A stretch of 64,000 nucleotides of DNA. Source: Ralstonia sp. TCR112 (GTDB lineage: Bacteria; Pseudomonadota; Gammaproteobacteria; Burkholderiales; Burkholderiaceae). The stretch covers positions 1-64,000 of the forward strand of contig NZ_VOSS01000025.1 in NCBI RefSeq assembly GCF_007997035.1, given 5' to 3'. Under the pieces are notes generated by a model. That model was not told where the DNA came from. It made no database searches and saw nothing but the letters and a program-made list of their open reading frames with translations. The position numbers were made by a program, and so were the translations under genes. Shown here one piece after another: positions 28,483 through 38,208 of the stretch (within the stretch, counting starts at the first letter, position 1; every line of letters begins with the position of its first letter).

Positions 28483-29079
28483 GTGACGACCACCACGCCG
28501 CCCATCAGCCGGTTCCCCGTTCCTGAACTGGCCGACATTCCCGAAGACATTCGCGCGCGCATCCTGGAGGTGCAGGAGAAGAGCGGCTTTGTGCCGAACG
28601 TCTTCCTGGCGCTGTCGCATCGGCCCGACGAATGCCGTGCCTTCTTCGCATACCACGACGCGCTGATGCTGCGCGAAGGCAGCAGCCTCACCAAGGGCGA
28701 ACGCGAGATGATCGTCGTCGCAACGTCCGCCGCCAACCAATGCCTGTATTGCGTGGTCGCGCACGGCGCCATTCTGCGCATCTACGAGAAGAATCCGCTC
28801 GTGGCCGACCAGGTGGCCGTCAATTACCGAAAGGCCGACATCACGCCGCGCCAGCGGGCCATGCTCGACTTTGCGATGAAGGTCTGCACCGCCTCGCACA
28901 CCGTCAATGACGCCGACTATGAAGTGCTGCGCGCGCACGGCTTCGATGATGAGGACATCTGGGACATCACCGGCATCACGGCCTTCTTCGGCCTCTCGAA
29001 CCGCATGGCGAATGTGATTTCGATGCGGCCCAATGACGAGTTCTTCCTGCTCGGCCGCCTTCCGCGCGAGAAGAAGTAG
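28483..29079 (+). CDS. AhpD-like peroxidase-related protein (carboxymuconolactone decarboxylase fold)
   Basis: This encodes 198 residues from a GTG at 28483 with an excellent aaaggaga site; the longer frame from 28348 overlaps msbA and lacks similarity. The helical AhpD-like fold carries the redox pair in NQCLYCVVAHG (C-x-x-C-x-x-x-H) near residues 87-97. This is the signature of the peroxidase-related CMD group, which reduces hydroperoxides or recycles peroxiredoxins using the CXXC thiols. It lies 49 bp after msbA in the same direction and is convergent with rng. The physiological partner is not evident here. Confidence 0.88.
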   Translation: MTTTTPPISRFPVPELADIPEDIRARILEVQEKSGFVPNVFLALSHRPDECRAFFAYHDALMLREGSSLTKGEREMIVVATSAANQCLYCVVAHGAILRIYEKNPLVADQVAVNYRKADITPRQRAMLDFAMKVCTASHTVNDADYEVLRAHGFDDEDIWDITGITAFFGLSNRMANVISMRPNDEFFLLGRLPREKK

Positions 29080-29116
29080 GGCGGAGGCGGCGTCTATGCC
29101 GCCAGTTCGTGCAGCA

Positions 29117-30586
29117 CTACATCAAGATGATGTCGTACTGCTCCTGGCTGGCCGCCGACGATTCCACCTGCAGCGAAATCGGCTTGCCGATGAAGTCGCC
29201 CAGCATCGCAAGGTGCTGGCTTTCTTCTTCCAGGAACAGGTCGATCACTGACTGCGACGCGAGGATGCGGAATTCGCGCGGATTGAACTGCCGCGACTCG
29301 CGCATGATCTCGCGCAGGATGTCGTAGCACACGGTGCGCGGCGTCTTCACTTGGCCCTTGCCCTGGCACACCGGGCATTGCTCGCACAGCACATGCGCGA
29401 GCGATTCGCGCGTGCGTTTGCGCGTCATCTCCACAAGGCCAAGCTGCGAGAAGCTGTTGACCGTGATGCGCGTTCGGTCGCGCGACAGCGCCTTGCGCAG
29501 TTCCGCCAGCACCGCATCGCGATGCTCGGCCGACTCCATGTCGATGAAGTCGATGATGATGATGCCGCCCAGGTTGCGCAGCCGCAGTTGCCGCGCGATG
29601 GTGTGCGCCGCTTCCAGGTTCGTCTTGAAGATCGTGTCGTCGAAGTTGCGCGCGCCCACGTAACCGCCGGTGTTGACGTCGATTGTCGTCATCGCCTCGG
29701 TCTGGTCGATCATCAGGTAGCCGCCCGATTTCAGGTCGACCCGGCGCGACAGCGCGCGCTCGACTTCCGCCTCGATGTTGTACAAGTCAAAAATGGGCCG
29801 CTCGCCGGTGTAATGCGTCAGGCGCTCGACCACGGCGGGCGTGTATTCCTGCGCAAACTCGATGAGCTTCTGATGGTTCTCGCGCGAATCGACCTGGATG
29901 CTGCGCGTTTCATCTGTCACGAAATCGCGCAGCACGCGCTGGGCGAGGTTGAGGTCCTGATACAGGATCGAAGGCGCGGGCAGGGTCGTCGCGTTGTGAC
30001 GGATGGTCGCCCAGATCTTGCGCAGGTAAGCGACGTCGTTGGCGAGTTCTTCATCGGTCGACTCTTCAGCGATCGTGCGCACGATGAAGCCGCCGCGTTC
30101 ATCGGTGGGGACCATGGCGGTCACGCGCGCGCGCAGCGCTTCGCGCTCGGCCTCGTTGCCGATTTTCTGCGAGATACCGATGTGGGGGTCTTGCGGCAGA
30201 TACACCAGCGTGCGGCCGGCAATGCTGACTTGCGTGGACAGCCGCGCGCCCTTGGTGCCGATCGGATCCTTGATGACCTGCACCATCAGCGCCTGGCCTT
30301 CGAACAGCGTCTTCTCGATGGCGACCTGCGGCGTGGGCGGCGCGTCCTTGGCGTCGCGGGGGTGCCAGATGTCGGCCACGTGTAAGAACGCGGCGCGCTC
30401 CAGCCCGATATCGATAAAGGCCGACTGCATGCCGGGCAGCACGCGCACCACCTTGCCAAGATAAATGTTGCCGACCAGGCCGCGCGTTAGCGTGCGCTCG
30501 ATATGAAGCTCCTGAACGGCGGCTTGCTGAACGATGGCCACGCGCGTTTCTTGCGGCGTGATATTGACGAGGATGTCTTCGGACAT
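29117..30586 (-). CDS. rng: ribonuclease G
   Basis: This 489-residue endoribonuclease matures the 5' end of 16S rRNA and takes part in mRNA decay. It has an N-terminal S1 RNA-binding segment (LVGNIYLGKVVRVLPGMQSA onwards, about 36-120). The RNase E/G catalytic core has the DxxD metal site around IDFIDMESAEHRD near 302-314. The zinc-link CPVCQGKG lies near residue 405. The protein lacks the long C-terminal scaffold of RNase E, which separates RNase G from RNase E. It is the last gene of the minus-strand run purD to rng, 127 bp after maf. No T-rich terminator is visible beyond it. Confidence 0.94.
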   Translation of the reverse strand: MSEDILVNITPQETRVAIVQQAAVQELHIERTLTRGLVGNIYLGKVVRVLPGMQSAFIDIGLERAAFLHVADIWHPRDAKDAPPTPQVAIEKTLFEGQALMVQVIKDPIGTKGARLSTQVSIAGRTLVYLPQDPHIGISQKIGNEAEREALRARVTAMVPTDERGGFIVRTIAEESTDEELANDVAYLRKIWATIRHNATTLPAPSILYQDLNLAQRVLRDFVTDETRSIQVDSRENHQKLIEFAQEYTPAVVERLTHYTGERPIFDLYNIEAEVERALSRRVDLKSGGYLMIDQTEAMTTIDVNTGGYVGARNFDDTIFKTNLEAAHTIARQLRLRNLGGIIIIDFIDMESAEHRDAVLAELRKALSRDRTRITVNSFSQLGLVEMTRKRTRESLAHVLCEQCPVCQGKGQVKTPRTVCYDILREIMRESRQFNPREFRILASQSVIDLFLEEESQHLAMLGDFIGKPISLQVESSAASQEQYDIILM

Positions 30587-30713
30587 GGAGAGGTACCAGG
30601 AGAGCGGGTTTCAGCACCCGCCTCTGGGCTCGATCGTATGCGCCCGAAGCGTGTCTTGAAACCGGCTCTCGCACGCTGCCCGGTGCGTGCGTCAGCGGCC
30701 GGTCAGGGGCGAG

Positions 30714-31337
30714 TTACAGCGTGATGCCCGCCTGCGCGAGCAGTGCGGCGGTCTCGAACAAGGGAAGACCCATGATACCCGAATAGCTTCCCGAGATATG
30801 GGCCACAAAGGCGGCTGCACGGCCCTGGATGCCGTAGGCGCCGGCCTTGCCGAAAGGCTCGCCGCTGCCGATGTAGCGGGCGATGTCGTTGTCCGTCAGC
30901 ACGGCAAAGCGCACGTCCGAAATGGACAGCGCGTGCATCGGCGTGCCGCTGGCGGTGACGACCGTTACGGCGGTCAGCACACGGTGCTCGCGGCCGGACA
31001 TCGCGCGCAGCATGCGATGGGCATCGGCGGCGTCAGACGGTTTCCCGAGAATCTCGCCGCCCAGGCATACCGTGGTGTCCGACGTGAGGATCGGCAGGGC
31101 GGGGAGGTTGCGTGCGATGCGGCGGCGCACCGCAGCCTGTGCCTTCAACGCGCAGACACGTTGGACGTAGTCGTCGGGCGTCTCGTTGGGCAGTACGGCT
31201 TCCAGCGCTTCCGCGTCTTCGTCGTCGCCGGCCAGCAGCAGCTCGAAGCGCGCGCCGATCTGGCGCAGAAGTTCCTGACGGCGCGGGCTTTGCGAGGCGA
31301 GATAGAGGTGCGGCGCGCCGGGTGCATCCATGGTCAT
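30714..31337 (-). CDS. maf: Maf family nucleotide pyrophosphatase
   Basis: This encodes 207 residues from the ATG at 31337, which overlaps the rlmH stop as ATGA; a further ATG lies 6 nt later. The nucleotide-binding motif [12 protein letters not shown] is at about 12-23, and [10 protein letters not shown] carries the catalytic acidic residue. Maf proteins hydrolyse non-canonical and some canonical NTPs (dTTP, UTP or modified forms such as m5UTP), which keeps them out of nucleic acids. The place between rlmH and rng is standard for betaproteobacteria. Whether it prefers dTTP/UTP (YhdE type) or m7GTP (YceF type) was not settled; the rng neighbour favours YhdE. Confidence 0.9.
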   Translation of the reverse strand: MTMDAPGAPHLYLASQSPRRQELLRQIGARFELLLAGDDEDAEALEAVLPNETPDDYVQRVCALKAQAAVRRRIARNLPALPILTSDTTVCLGGEILGKPSDAADAHRMLRAMSGREHRVLTAVTVVTASGTPMHALSISDVRFAVLTDNDIARYIGSGEPFGKAGAYGIQGRAAAFVAHISGSYSGIMGLPLFETAALLAQAGITL

Positions 31338-31804
31338 ACGCGGTGGTACGGGTGGTTCTGCGTGATGCTCCACGCGCGATAGAGCTGCTCGGCCAGCAGC
31401 ACGCGCACCATGCCGTGCGGCAGCGTCAGGCTCGACAGACGAATCAGCGTACGGGCTTTCGCCTTGAGCGCCGGGTCCAGCCCGTCCGCACCGCCGATGA
31501 CGAAGGCGATGTCACCGCCTTCCTGTTGCCATCCGGTGAGCGATTCAGCCAGCGCGACGGTGGTGAGGTCCTTGCCGCGCTCGTCCAGCGCGATCATGCG
31601 GCATCCCTTGGGCAGCGCGGCTTCAATGCGCGCCGCTTCCAACTGCATGACGGTGGCGGCGGTGCGGCTGCCCGAGCGCTGCTCGGGTTTGATCTCGCGT
31701 AGTTCAATGCGGAGCTCGGGCGGCATGCGCTTGGCATACTCGGAGAAACCGTCCTCGATCCAGGACGGCATCTTGTGCCCGACGGCGACGATCAGCAACT
31801 GCAT
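31334..31804 (-). CDS. rlmH: 23S rRNA (pseudouridine1915-N3)-methyltransferase
   Basis: This encodes 156 residues, the exact family size. This SPOUT-class enzyme methylates pseudouridine 1915 in helix 69 of 23S rRNA on the assembled 70S ribosome. The C-terminal trefoil knot region has [11 protein letters not shown] near 101-111 and [19 protein letters not shown] near 126-144. It lies 21 bp after rsfS, and its stop overlaps the maf start, so the three are co-transcribed. Confidence 0.96.
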   Translation of the reverse strand: MQLLIVAVGHKMPSWIEDGFSEYAKRMPPELRIELREIKPEQRSGSRTAATVMQLEAARIEAALPKGCRMIALDERGKDLTTVALAESLTGWQQEGGDIAFVIGGADGLDPALKAKARTLIRLSSLTLPHGMVRVLLAEQLYRAWSITQNHPYHRV

Positions 31805-31825
31805 GGCGAGACAGCCTGCCCGACG

Positions 31826-32467
31826 TTACGCTGCGCGCTTCTTGGCCGGCGCGCGCTTGGCTGCCGTCTTGGTGGCGGTTTTTGCAGCGGTTTTGGTGGC
31901 CGTCTTCGTGGCGGTCTTGCCCGTACCGGCCGCGCGCTTGGTGGCGGGCTTCTTGGCAGCCGTCTTGGCAGGCGCCTTCTTGGCCGGCGCTGCAGCCTTG
32001 GTCGGGCGCTCGCCTGCCAGCTTCGGCTTGGTGGTCCGGCGCTTGGCGGGCGTGACCTCTTCGGCCTCGTCTTCCTCGTCGTCGTAGCCTTCGCTGGCCT
32101 TGGGCAGGCCACGCTTGCCCGTGCCGCCGAGTTCGATGCGCACAGGCTTGTCACCCCAGATTTCTTCGAGGTTGTAGTACTGGCGTAGTTGTGGCTGCAT
32201 GATGTGGACCACGGCGTCGCCGCAGTCGACCAGCACCCATTCGCCCACGTCTTCGCCTTCCACGGCGATGATGTGGCCGCCGGCTTCCTTCACGGCGTCA
32301 CGCACCGATGCGGCGAGGGCCTTCGTCTGGCGATTGGACGTGCCGCTGGCGATGACCGTGCGGTCGAACAGTTCGGTCAGGTGCGTCGTATTGAAGACCT
32401 TGATGTCTTGCGCCTTGACGTCTTCGAGCGCGTCGACGATCACGCGTTGTAGTTTGCGAATATCCAT
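31826..32467 (-). CDS. rsfS: ribosome silencing factor RsfS with Lys/Ala-rich tail
   Basis: RsfS binds ribosomal protein L14 and blocks subunit joining during starvation. The conserved domain covers about residues 1-115 (DRTVIASGTSNRQTKALA, GEWVLVDCGDAVVHIM). The protein has 213 residues against about 105-130 in E. coli. The extra part is an acidic patch (about 128-138, DDEEDEAEE) and then about 73 residues of Lys, Ala, Thr and Pro repeats like a histone H1 tail. Such a tail would be disordered and bind nucleic acid or ribosomal RNA. The preceding nadD gene ends 72 bp upstream with a terminator-like hairpin between. Confidence 0.93.
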   Translation of the reverse strand: MDIRKLQRVIVDALEDVKAQDIKVFNTTHLTELFDRTVIASGTSNRQTKALAASVRDAVKEAGGHIIAVEGEDVGEWVLVDCGDAVVHIMQPQLRQYYNLEEIWGDKPVRIELGGTGKRGLPKASEGYDDEEDEAEEVTPAKRRTTKPKLAGERPTKAAAPAKKAPAKTAAKKPATKRAAGTGKTATKTATKTAAKTATKTAAKRAPAKKRAA

Positions 32468-32506
32468 ACTGAGTGAGAAGAACGTTTAAAGGACGAGAAA
32501 AAAGGT

Positions 32507-32537
32507 CAAAAAAGCGCGTGAATGCGGTCAATCACGC
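32507..32537 (-). terminator. terminator-like hairpin between nadD and rsfS
   Basis: On the minus strand a gcgtga/tcacgc stem with a ten-base loop is followed by a run of six T and then a second T-run. It sits just after the nadD stop. In an operon it could reduce expression of rsfS, rlmH, maf and rng relative to nadD. Confidence 0.5.
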
Positions 32538-32539
32538 GG

Positions 32540-33250
32540 TCAAGCACTGACTGTGCCATTGGCACGGCGGTACAGCGAATGCGATTGGATCAGGTCGGCC
32601 ACGCCGGCGGGCAGGTCGGCGTCGCAGCGCGCGCCGGCGGCCAGCTGCTGGCGCAGGCGGGTGGATGACAGGTCGACGGCCAGGGTCTGGTCGATCCACA
32701 TGTGGCCGGCGGGTGCGCATTGTATCAATGCCGTGTCGGCGCGGCGCACATCGAGTTCGCGCTGCACCGGCACATGCAAAGCCTGGAGGTCGAAACCCGG
32801 GCGTGTAGCGACGCACAGGTGGACGTATTCGAACAGGTCCTGCCAGCCGTGCCAGGTGTCCAGGCCGACGAGCTGGTCGGCGCCCATCAGCCACGCCATG
32901 GAGGTATCCGGGCCGTAGACGCCGCGCAATTCGCGCACGGTGTCGATGGTGTAGCTGGGGCCGTGGCGGTCGACTTCCATGCTGCTCACGTGGACCCGCG
33001 CGCGGCCACCGCGTACCGCTTTGGCGGCCAGTTCGGTCATGGCGAAGCGCAGCGGTGCTGGCGTGATGTCGGCGGCCTTTTGCCACGACACGCCGGTGGG
33101 AATCCACAGCAGCTCATCCAGGTCGAGGCGGGCGATGCACAGTTCGGCGAGGGCAATGTGGCCGACATGCGGCGGATCGAACGTGCCGCCCAGCAAGCCA
33201 AGCCGGTAGGGGCGATCGAGATCGGGGCGCACGAATGTGGGAAGTGTCAT
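32540..33250 (-). CDS. nadD: nicotinate-nucleotide adenylyltransferase
   Basis: NadD makes nicotinic acid adenine dinucleotide from nicotinate mononucleotide and ATP, the central step of NAD synthesis. It has 236 residues from the ATG at 33250, which overlaps the hemF stop as ATGA. The nucleotidyltransferase motif [11 protein letters not shown] is near residues 21-31 and the late SSTRLRQQL motif near 195-203. It is slightly longer than the E. coli enzyme because of a short N-terminal extension. Its place before rsfS and rlmH is conserved in many proteobacteria. Confidence 0.95.
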   Translation of the reverse strand: MTLPTFVRPDLDRPYRLGLLGGTFDPPHVGHIALAELCIARLDLDELLWIPTGVSWQKAADITPAPLRFAMTELAAKAVRGGRARVHVSSMEVDRHGPSYTIDTVRELRGVYGPDTSMAWLMGADQLVGLDTWHGWQDLFEYVHLCVATRPGFDLQALHVPVQRELDVRRADTALIQCAPAGHMWIDQTLAVDLSSTRLRQQLAAGARCDADLPAGVADLIQSHSLYRRANGTVSA

Positions 33251-34155
33251 ACCCAATCGCGCGCCGGCAGGAAATCGGTGTACAACGCGGCCTCCGGCGA
33301 ACCCGGTTCCGGCTGCCAGTCGTAGCGCCAGTTGGCGACCGGCGGCATCGACATCAGGATCGATTCCGCGCGGCCGCCGCTTTGCAGGCCGAACAGCGTG
33401 CCGCGGTCGAATACCAGGTTGAACTCGACATAGCGGCCACGACGATAGGCCTGGAAGGCGCGTTCGCGCTCACCATAGGGCGTGGCGTGGCGTTGCTCGG
33501 CGATGGGCAGCCACGCCGGCAGGAAGGCGTCACCCACCGAGCGCATCATCTCGAAGCTGCGCTCGAAGCCCAGTTCGGCAAAGTCGTCAAAGAAGATGCC
33601 GCCAACGCCGCGCGCTTCCTTGCGATGCTTCAGATAGAAATAGTCGTCGCACCATTGCTTGAAGCGGGGGTACAGCTCGTCGCCGTATGGGGCGAGGGCG
33701 CCCTGGCAGGTGCGGTGGAAATGCGAGGCGTCTTCGGTGAAGCCGTAGTAAGGCGTCAGATCCATGCCGCCACCGAACCACCAGACGGGCTCGGCGTCCG
33801 GGCGCACGGCGACGAAGCAGCGCACATTCATGTGCACCGTGGGCACGTACGGGTTGCGCGGATGGAAGACCAGCGACACGCCCATCGCCTCGAAGCCGCG
33901 TCCGGCCAATTCGGGCCGGTTGGCCGTCGCCGACGGGGGCAGGGTGTCGCCCATCACGTGCGAGAAACCGACGCCGCCGCGCTCGAGCAGCGTGCCGCCT
34001 TCCAGGATGCGGGTGCGGCCGCTGCCGCGCAGGCGCTCGGTGGGCGGCTTCTCCCATGCGTCGGTGATGAACGTGCCGCCGTCCAGCGCGCTGGCGGCAG
34101 TGGTGATGCGGTCCTGCAGGTCCAGCAGGTAGGCGCGGACGGCTTGGGTATCCAT
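33247..34155 (-). CDS. hemF: oxygen-dependent coproporphyrinogen III oxidase
   Basis: HemF decarboxylates coproporphyrinogen III to protoporphyrinogen IX using O2, a late heme step. It has 302 residues, the family length. Conserved segments include [23 protein letters not shown] near 124-137, [15 protein letters not shown] near 176-190, and the C-terminal LMSMPP region. It acts in the cytoplasm as a dimer. It lies between purD and nadD and overlaps nadD by 4 bases. No oxygen-independent HemN is in this window; the related gene at 61.5 kb is HemW, a heme chaperone. Confidence 0.97.
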   Translation of the reverse strand: MDTQAVRAYLLDLQDRITTAASALDGGTFITDAWEKPPTERLRGSGRTRILEGGTLLERGGVGFSHVMGDTLPPSATANRPELAGRGFEAMGVSLVFHPRNPYVPTVHMNVRCFVAVRPDAEPVWWFGGGMDLTPYYGFTEDASHFHRTCQGALAPYGDELYPRFKQWCDDYFYLKHRKEARGVGGIFFDDFAELGFERSFEMMRSVGDAFLPAWLPIAEQRHATPYGERERAFQAYRRGRYVEFNLVFDRGTLFGLQSGGRAESILMSMPPVANWRYDWQPEPGSPEAALYTDFLPARDWV

Positions 34156-34248
34156 GCGATCAGAAGGAGGCCGCTCGTAGGGGCGAGTCGGGCCGAGTCA
34201 TACGGTTGTCACCATTGTAGCGGGCGGGCCGCGCGGGCAAGTTGGGGA

Positions 34249-34301
34249 TCACCCGGGGTGACGGATGCCGCGCCTGCCCCATCGTGGGGCATGGGCGCGG
34301 C
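34249..34301. repeat. two strong hairpins between purD and hemF
   Basis: A 15-bp GC-rich stem-loop (34267-34301, loop tcg, one small bulge) begins 11 bp after the purD stop. A second perfect hairpin tcaccc-g-gggtga (34249-34261) lies next to it. No T-run follows on either strand. They may protect the purD mRNA end or lower transcription into hemF. Confidence 0.5.
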
Positions 34302-34311
34302 GGGCGGTCGC

Positions 34312-35580
34312 TCAATGGCGGATGGCGCGATGTCCGATATCGGTACGGTACTGGGCGCCGTCAAAGTGGATCTGCTCGATGGCGTTGTACGCCGCACGCT
34401 GCGCCGCCTTGACGGTGTCGGCCAGGCCGACCACGCATAGCACCCGGCCGCCGTTGGTGGTCAGCACGCCGTCCTTGAGCGTGGTGCCGGCGTGGAAAGT
34501 GACGCTGTCTTCGGTTTCCTTCGGGATGCCGGTGATGACGTCGCCCTTGCGCGGCGTGTCCGGGTAATTGTGGGCGGCCATGACCACGCCCAGTGCGGTG
34601 CGGCGGTCCCAGTCCAGCTCCATGCCGTCGAGCTTGCCGTCGATGGCGCGGTCGAGCACGTCGTACAGGTCGGTCTTCATGCGCGCCATGATGGGCTGCG
34701 TTTCGGGGTCGCCCATGCGGCAGTTGAATTCGAGCGTCTTGGGATTGCCTTCTGCATCGATCATCAGGCCGGCATACAGGAAACCGGTGTACGGGATGCC
34801 GTCCTTCTCCATGCCGCGGATGGTCGGCATGATGATCTCGCGCAGCGCGCGGGCGTGCAGCGTGGGCGTAACCACTGGCGCAGGGGAGTAGGCGCCCATG
34901 CCGCCCGTGTTGGGGCCGGCGTCGCCGTCGAGCAGGCGCTTGTGGTCCTGGCTGGTGGCCAGCGCCACGACGTTCTTGCCGTCGCACACGACGATAAAGC
35001 TGGCTTCTTCGCCGGCCAGGAATTCTTCGATCACCACGCGTGCCCCGGCGTCGCCCAGGCGATTGTCGGCCAGCATCATGTCGATGGCGCTGTGCGCTTC
35101 TTCGACCGTCATCGCCACGACCACGCCCTTGCCGGCGGCCAGGCCGTCGGCCTTGATGACGATCGGCGCGCCTTCCTGGTCAACGTACGCATGTGCCTGC
35201 GCAGCATCGCCAAAGGTCTGGTACTTGGCGGTCGGAATGCCGTGGCGGTGCATGAACGCCTTGGCGAAATCCTTCGACGATTCGAGCTGCGCGGCGGCCT
35301 TGGTCGGCCCGAAGATGCGCAGGCCCTTGGCGCGGAACAGGTCGACGATGCCGGCCGCCAGCGGCGCTTCCGGGCCCACCACCGTGAAGTGGATACCTTC
35401 GCGCTCGGCAAAGGCGGCCAGCACTTCCGGATCCGTGATCGGGAGGTTCTGCAGGCGCTTGTCGAGCGCCGTGCCGCCGTTGCCGGGGGCCACGTACACC
35501 ACCTGTACCTTGGGCGAGCGTGCCAGCTTCCATGCCAGGGCGTGCTCTCGACCGCCCGAACCGACCACCATCACTTTCAT
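34312..35580 (-). CDS. purD: phosphoribosylamine-glycine ligase
   Basis: PurD joins phosphoribosylamine and glycine with ATP in purine synthesis. It has 422 residues from the ATG at 35580, with an aggtagg site 5 nt upstream; a longer open frame to 35628 adds unrelated residues. The start KVMVVGSGGREHALAWKL is the family N-terminus. The ATP-grasp core follows with KADGLAAGKGV near 144-154 and FNCRMGDPETQ near 288-298. It lies between yebC and hemF. No PurR-like operator was recognised upstream. Confidence 0.97.
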   Translation of the reverse strand: MKVMVVGSGGREHALAWKLARSPKVQVVYVAPGNGGTALDKRLQNLPITDPEVLAAFAEREGIHFTVVGPEAPLAAGIVDLFRAKGLRIFGPTKAAAQLESSKDFAKAFMHRHGIPTAKYQTFGDAAQAHAYVDQEGAPIVIKADGLAAGKGVVVAMTVEEAHSAIDMMLADNRLGDAGARVVIEEFLAGEEASFIVVCDGKNVVALATSQDHKRLLDGDAGPNTGGMGAYSPAPVVTPTLHARALREIIMPTIRGMEKDGIPYTGFLYAGLMIDAEGNPKTLEFNCRMGDPETQPIMARMKTDLYDVLDRAIDGKLDGMELDWDRRTALGVVMAAHNYPDTPRKGDVITGIPKETEDSVTFHAGTTLKDGVLTTNGGRVLCVVGLADTVKAAQRAAYNAIEQIHFDGAQYRTDIGHRAIRH

Positions 35581-35673
35581 GCTGTACCTACCTGAAATTG
35601 CAAATCCGATTCGAAATCTGGAAAACAAAAACGCGATCGTGAGGTCGATCGCCGTTATGCGCGCGTCCGGGGC

Positions 35674-36399
35674 TTACTCCCCGATGACCGCGTTGGTGAA
35701 GACTTCCTGCACGTCGTCCAGATTTTCCAGAACGTCGAGCAGCTTCTGCATCTTGACCGCGTCTTCGCCGGTGAACACGACTTCGGTCTGCGGCTTCATG
35801 ATGACTTCGGCCAGTTCGGCCTTGAAGCCGGCGGCTTCCAGCGCGGTCTTGACCTTGGCGAAATCGTGCGGCGGGCAGATGACTTCGAGCGAGCCGTCTT
35901 CGTGCGTGATGACGTCGTCTGCGCCGGCCTCGAGCGCGGCGTCCATCAGCTTGTCTTCGGGCGTGCCCGGGGCAAAGATGAACTGGCCGATGTGGTCGAA
36001 CAGGAACGCGACGGAGCCCGACGTGCCCATGTTGCCGCCGTACTTGTCGAACCCGTGACGGACTTCGGCCACGGTGCGCGTGCGGTTGTCGGTCAGGCAG
36101 TCGACGATCACGGCTGCGCCGTTGATGCCGTAGCCTTCGTAGCGGATTTCTTCGTAGTTCGCGCCTTCCAGGCCGCCCACGCCGCGCTGGATGGCGCGGT
36201 TGATGTTGTCCTTGGGCATGTTCGCGTCGGTGGCCTTGTCCATGGCCAGTCGCAGGCGCGGGTTGGAGTCGGCATCGCCGCCGCCCAGACGGGCCGCCAC
36301 GGTGATTTCCTTGATCAGGCGCGTCCAAATCTTGCCGCGCTTGGCGTCGGCAGCGGCTTTTTTATGCTTGATATTGGCCCATTTGGAATGACCGGCCAT
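35674..36399 (-). CDS. YebC/PmpR family protein
   Basis: This encodes 241 residues. The N-terminus [20 protein letters not shown] is the family hallmark, and three alpha/beta domains follow to the end, with an acidic C-terminal region. YebC proteins were described as DNA-binding regulators (PmpR); newer work ties the family to relief of ribosome stalling at proline-rich stretches. Which role applies here cannot be read from the sequence. It is first in the minus-strand run with purD, with about 94 bp between, and is divergent from the HerA-like gene. Confidence 0.95.
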   Translation of the reverse strand: MAGHSKWANIKHKKAAADAKRGKIWTRLIKEITVAARLGGGDADSNPRLRLAMDKATDANMPKDNINRAIQRGVGGLEGANYEEIRYEGYGINGAAVIVDCLTDNRTRTVAEVRHGFDKYGGNMGTSGSVAFLFDHIGQFIFAPGTPEDKLMDAALEAGADDVITHEDGSLEVICPPHDFAKVKTALEAAGFKAELAEVIMKPQTEVVFTGEDAVKMQKLLDVLENLDDVQEVFTNAVIGE

Positions 36400-36447
36400 G
36401 AAACTCTCCGAGCGGAATGCAGTGGAATCTGGCGCTCAGATGGCGGT

Positions 36448-36473
36448 TTGACGCCACCTGCACGCTCTATAAT
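36448..36473 (+). promoter_or_regulatory. possible sigma70 promoter for the HerA-like gene
   Basis: A perfect -10 hexamer tataat (36468-36473) lies 100 bp before the ATG. A ttgacg hexamer is 14 bp upstream of it, shorter than the usual 16-18 spacing, so the -35 is doubtful. Confidence 0.35.
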
Positions 36474-36572
36474 CGGTCGCGGATTTTAGCATGCTGCACA
36501 CGCCTGCCGCCCCGTCCATCCGGTCGATTTGGCGGTGTGTCGTCCCCCCAGATTGATCCTCGTCCAAACGCC

Positions 36573-38137
36573 ATGACCGATCCCATCCTGATTGCCAAGA
36601 ACGCCAAAGCCGAGTTGGTGCTGCTGCCCCAGCTCGCCAACCGGCATGGCTTGATCACCGGCGCCACCGGCACCGGCAAGACCGTCACCCTCCAAACCAT
36701 CGCCCAGGGCCTGTCAAAGATTGGCGTACCGGTTTTCCTGGCCGACGTGAAAGGTGATCTGACCGGCATTTCGCAGCCCGGCCAGCCAAACGACAAGCTC
36801 AAGGCCCGCCTGCAGGAGCGCGGGCTGGAAGAGCCGCAATGGGCCGGTTGCCCCGTCACGTTGTGGGATGTGTACGGCGAGCGTGGCCACCCCGTGCGCG
36901 CCACCGTGTCCGACATGGGCCCGCTGATGCTTTCGCGCATGCTCGACCTGAACGACATCCAGACCGGCGTGCTGAACCTCGTCTTCAAGATTGCGGACGA
37001 CGCGGGCCTCGCGCTGCTCGACATGAAAGACCTGCGCGCGATGCTCCAGCACGTTGGCGAGCATTCGTCGGACTACACGAACAAGTACGGGAATATCTCG
37101 TCGGCCAGCATCGGGGCCATTCAGCGCAACCTGATCGCGCTCGAAGAGCAGGGCGCCGACCAGTTCTTCGGCGAGCCGATGCTCGACATCAACGATCTGA
37201 TGCAGACCGTGCGTGGCCAGGGCGTGATCAACATCCTGGCGGCCGACAAGCTGCTCAACGCTCCCAAGCTGTACGCGACGTTCCTGCTGTGGATGCTCTC
37301 CGAGCTGTTCGAGCATCTGCCCGAGGTGGGCGACGTGGACAAGCCCAAACTCGCTTTCTTCTTTGACGAGGCGCACCTGCTGTTCAACGATGCGCCGCCG
37401 TCGCTGCTGCAGAAGGTGGAGCAGGTGGTGCGGCTGATCCGCTCCAAGGGCGTGGGCGTGTACTTCGTGACGCAAAATCCCGCCGACGTGCCGGACACGG
37501 TGCTCGGCCAGCTCGGCAACCGCGTGCAGCACGCGCTGCGGGCCTTCACGCCGCGTGACCAGAAGGCCGTGAAGGCCGCGGCCACCACGATGCGCGCGAA
37601 CCCCGAGTTCAGCATCGAAGAGGCCATCGGCGAACTGGCCGTGGGCGAGGCGCTGATCTCCATGCTGGACGAGGCGGCCGCCCGGAGATCACGCAGCGTG
37701 CGTTTGTCGTCCCGCCCGCGTCGCGCATCGGGCCGATCTCGGACGACGAGCGCCGCGCGCTGATGACGAATTCGCTGGTGGCCGGCCGCTACGACACGGC
37801 AATCGACCGTGAATCGGCGTACGAAATCCTGAGCGGCCGCGTGGCGAAGGGCGGGGCGGCATCGGCGCCGGCTCCGGGTTCCATCGGCACGGACTTCGGG
37901 GCATCGACAGGCTCAGTGCCCGCGCCTGGACCTGCACCTGCGCAACAGGAGAGCGGCGGCGGTTGGCTGGGCGATGTCGGCTCGATCCTCACGAAGGGCA
38001 CGGGCCGCAGCGGTCGTGGCGATTCGATTGTCGAAACATTGGCCAAGTCGACGATGCGCACCATCGGTTCCACCGTCGGGCGCGAAATCGTACGCGGCGT
38101 GCTGGGCAGCATTCTGGGCGGATCGAAGAAGCGCTGA
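36573..38137 (+). pseudogene. HerA-like ATPase (DUF853/YjgR type), frameshifted
   Basis: The start ATG is at 36573. The reading frame encodes a P-loop ATPase with [12 protein letters not shown] (Walker A, near 31-42) and FFDEAHLLF (Walker B, near 260-268), matching the DUF853/YjgR branch of HerA-type translocases. Near 37673-37675 the frame is lost: after LDE the visible frame turns into Arg/Ser-rich nonsense and stops at 37763. One base lower the expected sequence continues at once ([14 protein letters not shown], then [14 protein letters not shown]) to 38137. A single missing G restores one protein of about 521 residues. The reading is therefore either a fresh frameshift mutation or a sequencing error in a G/C run. 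Everything else in the gene looks intact. Confidence 0.8.
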
Positions 38138-38156
38138 GCGCATCCGACGCACCAAA

Positions 38157-38188
38157 GACAACAGCCGGCATTGCCGGCTGTTTTTGTT
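38157..38188. terminator. bidirectional terminator between the HerA-like gene and upp
   Basis: A nine-base-pair stem acagccggc/gccggctgt with a three-base loop is flanked by aa and ttttt. It lies between convergent genes and suits the plus-strand gene best. Confidence 0.8.
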
Positions 38189-38208
38189 TGCGCTGAGACC
38201 GTGCGCGA

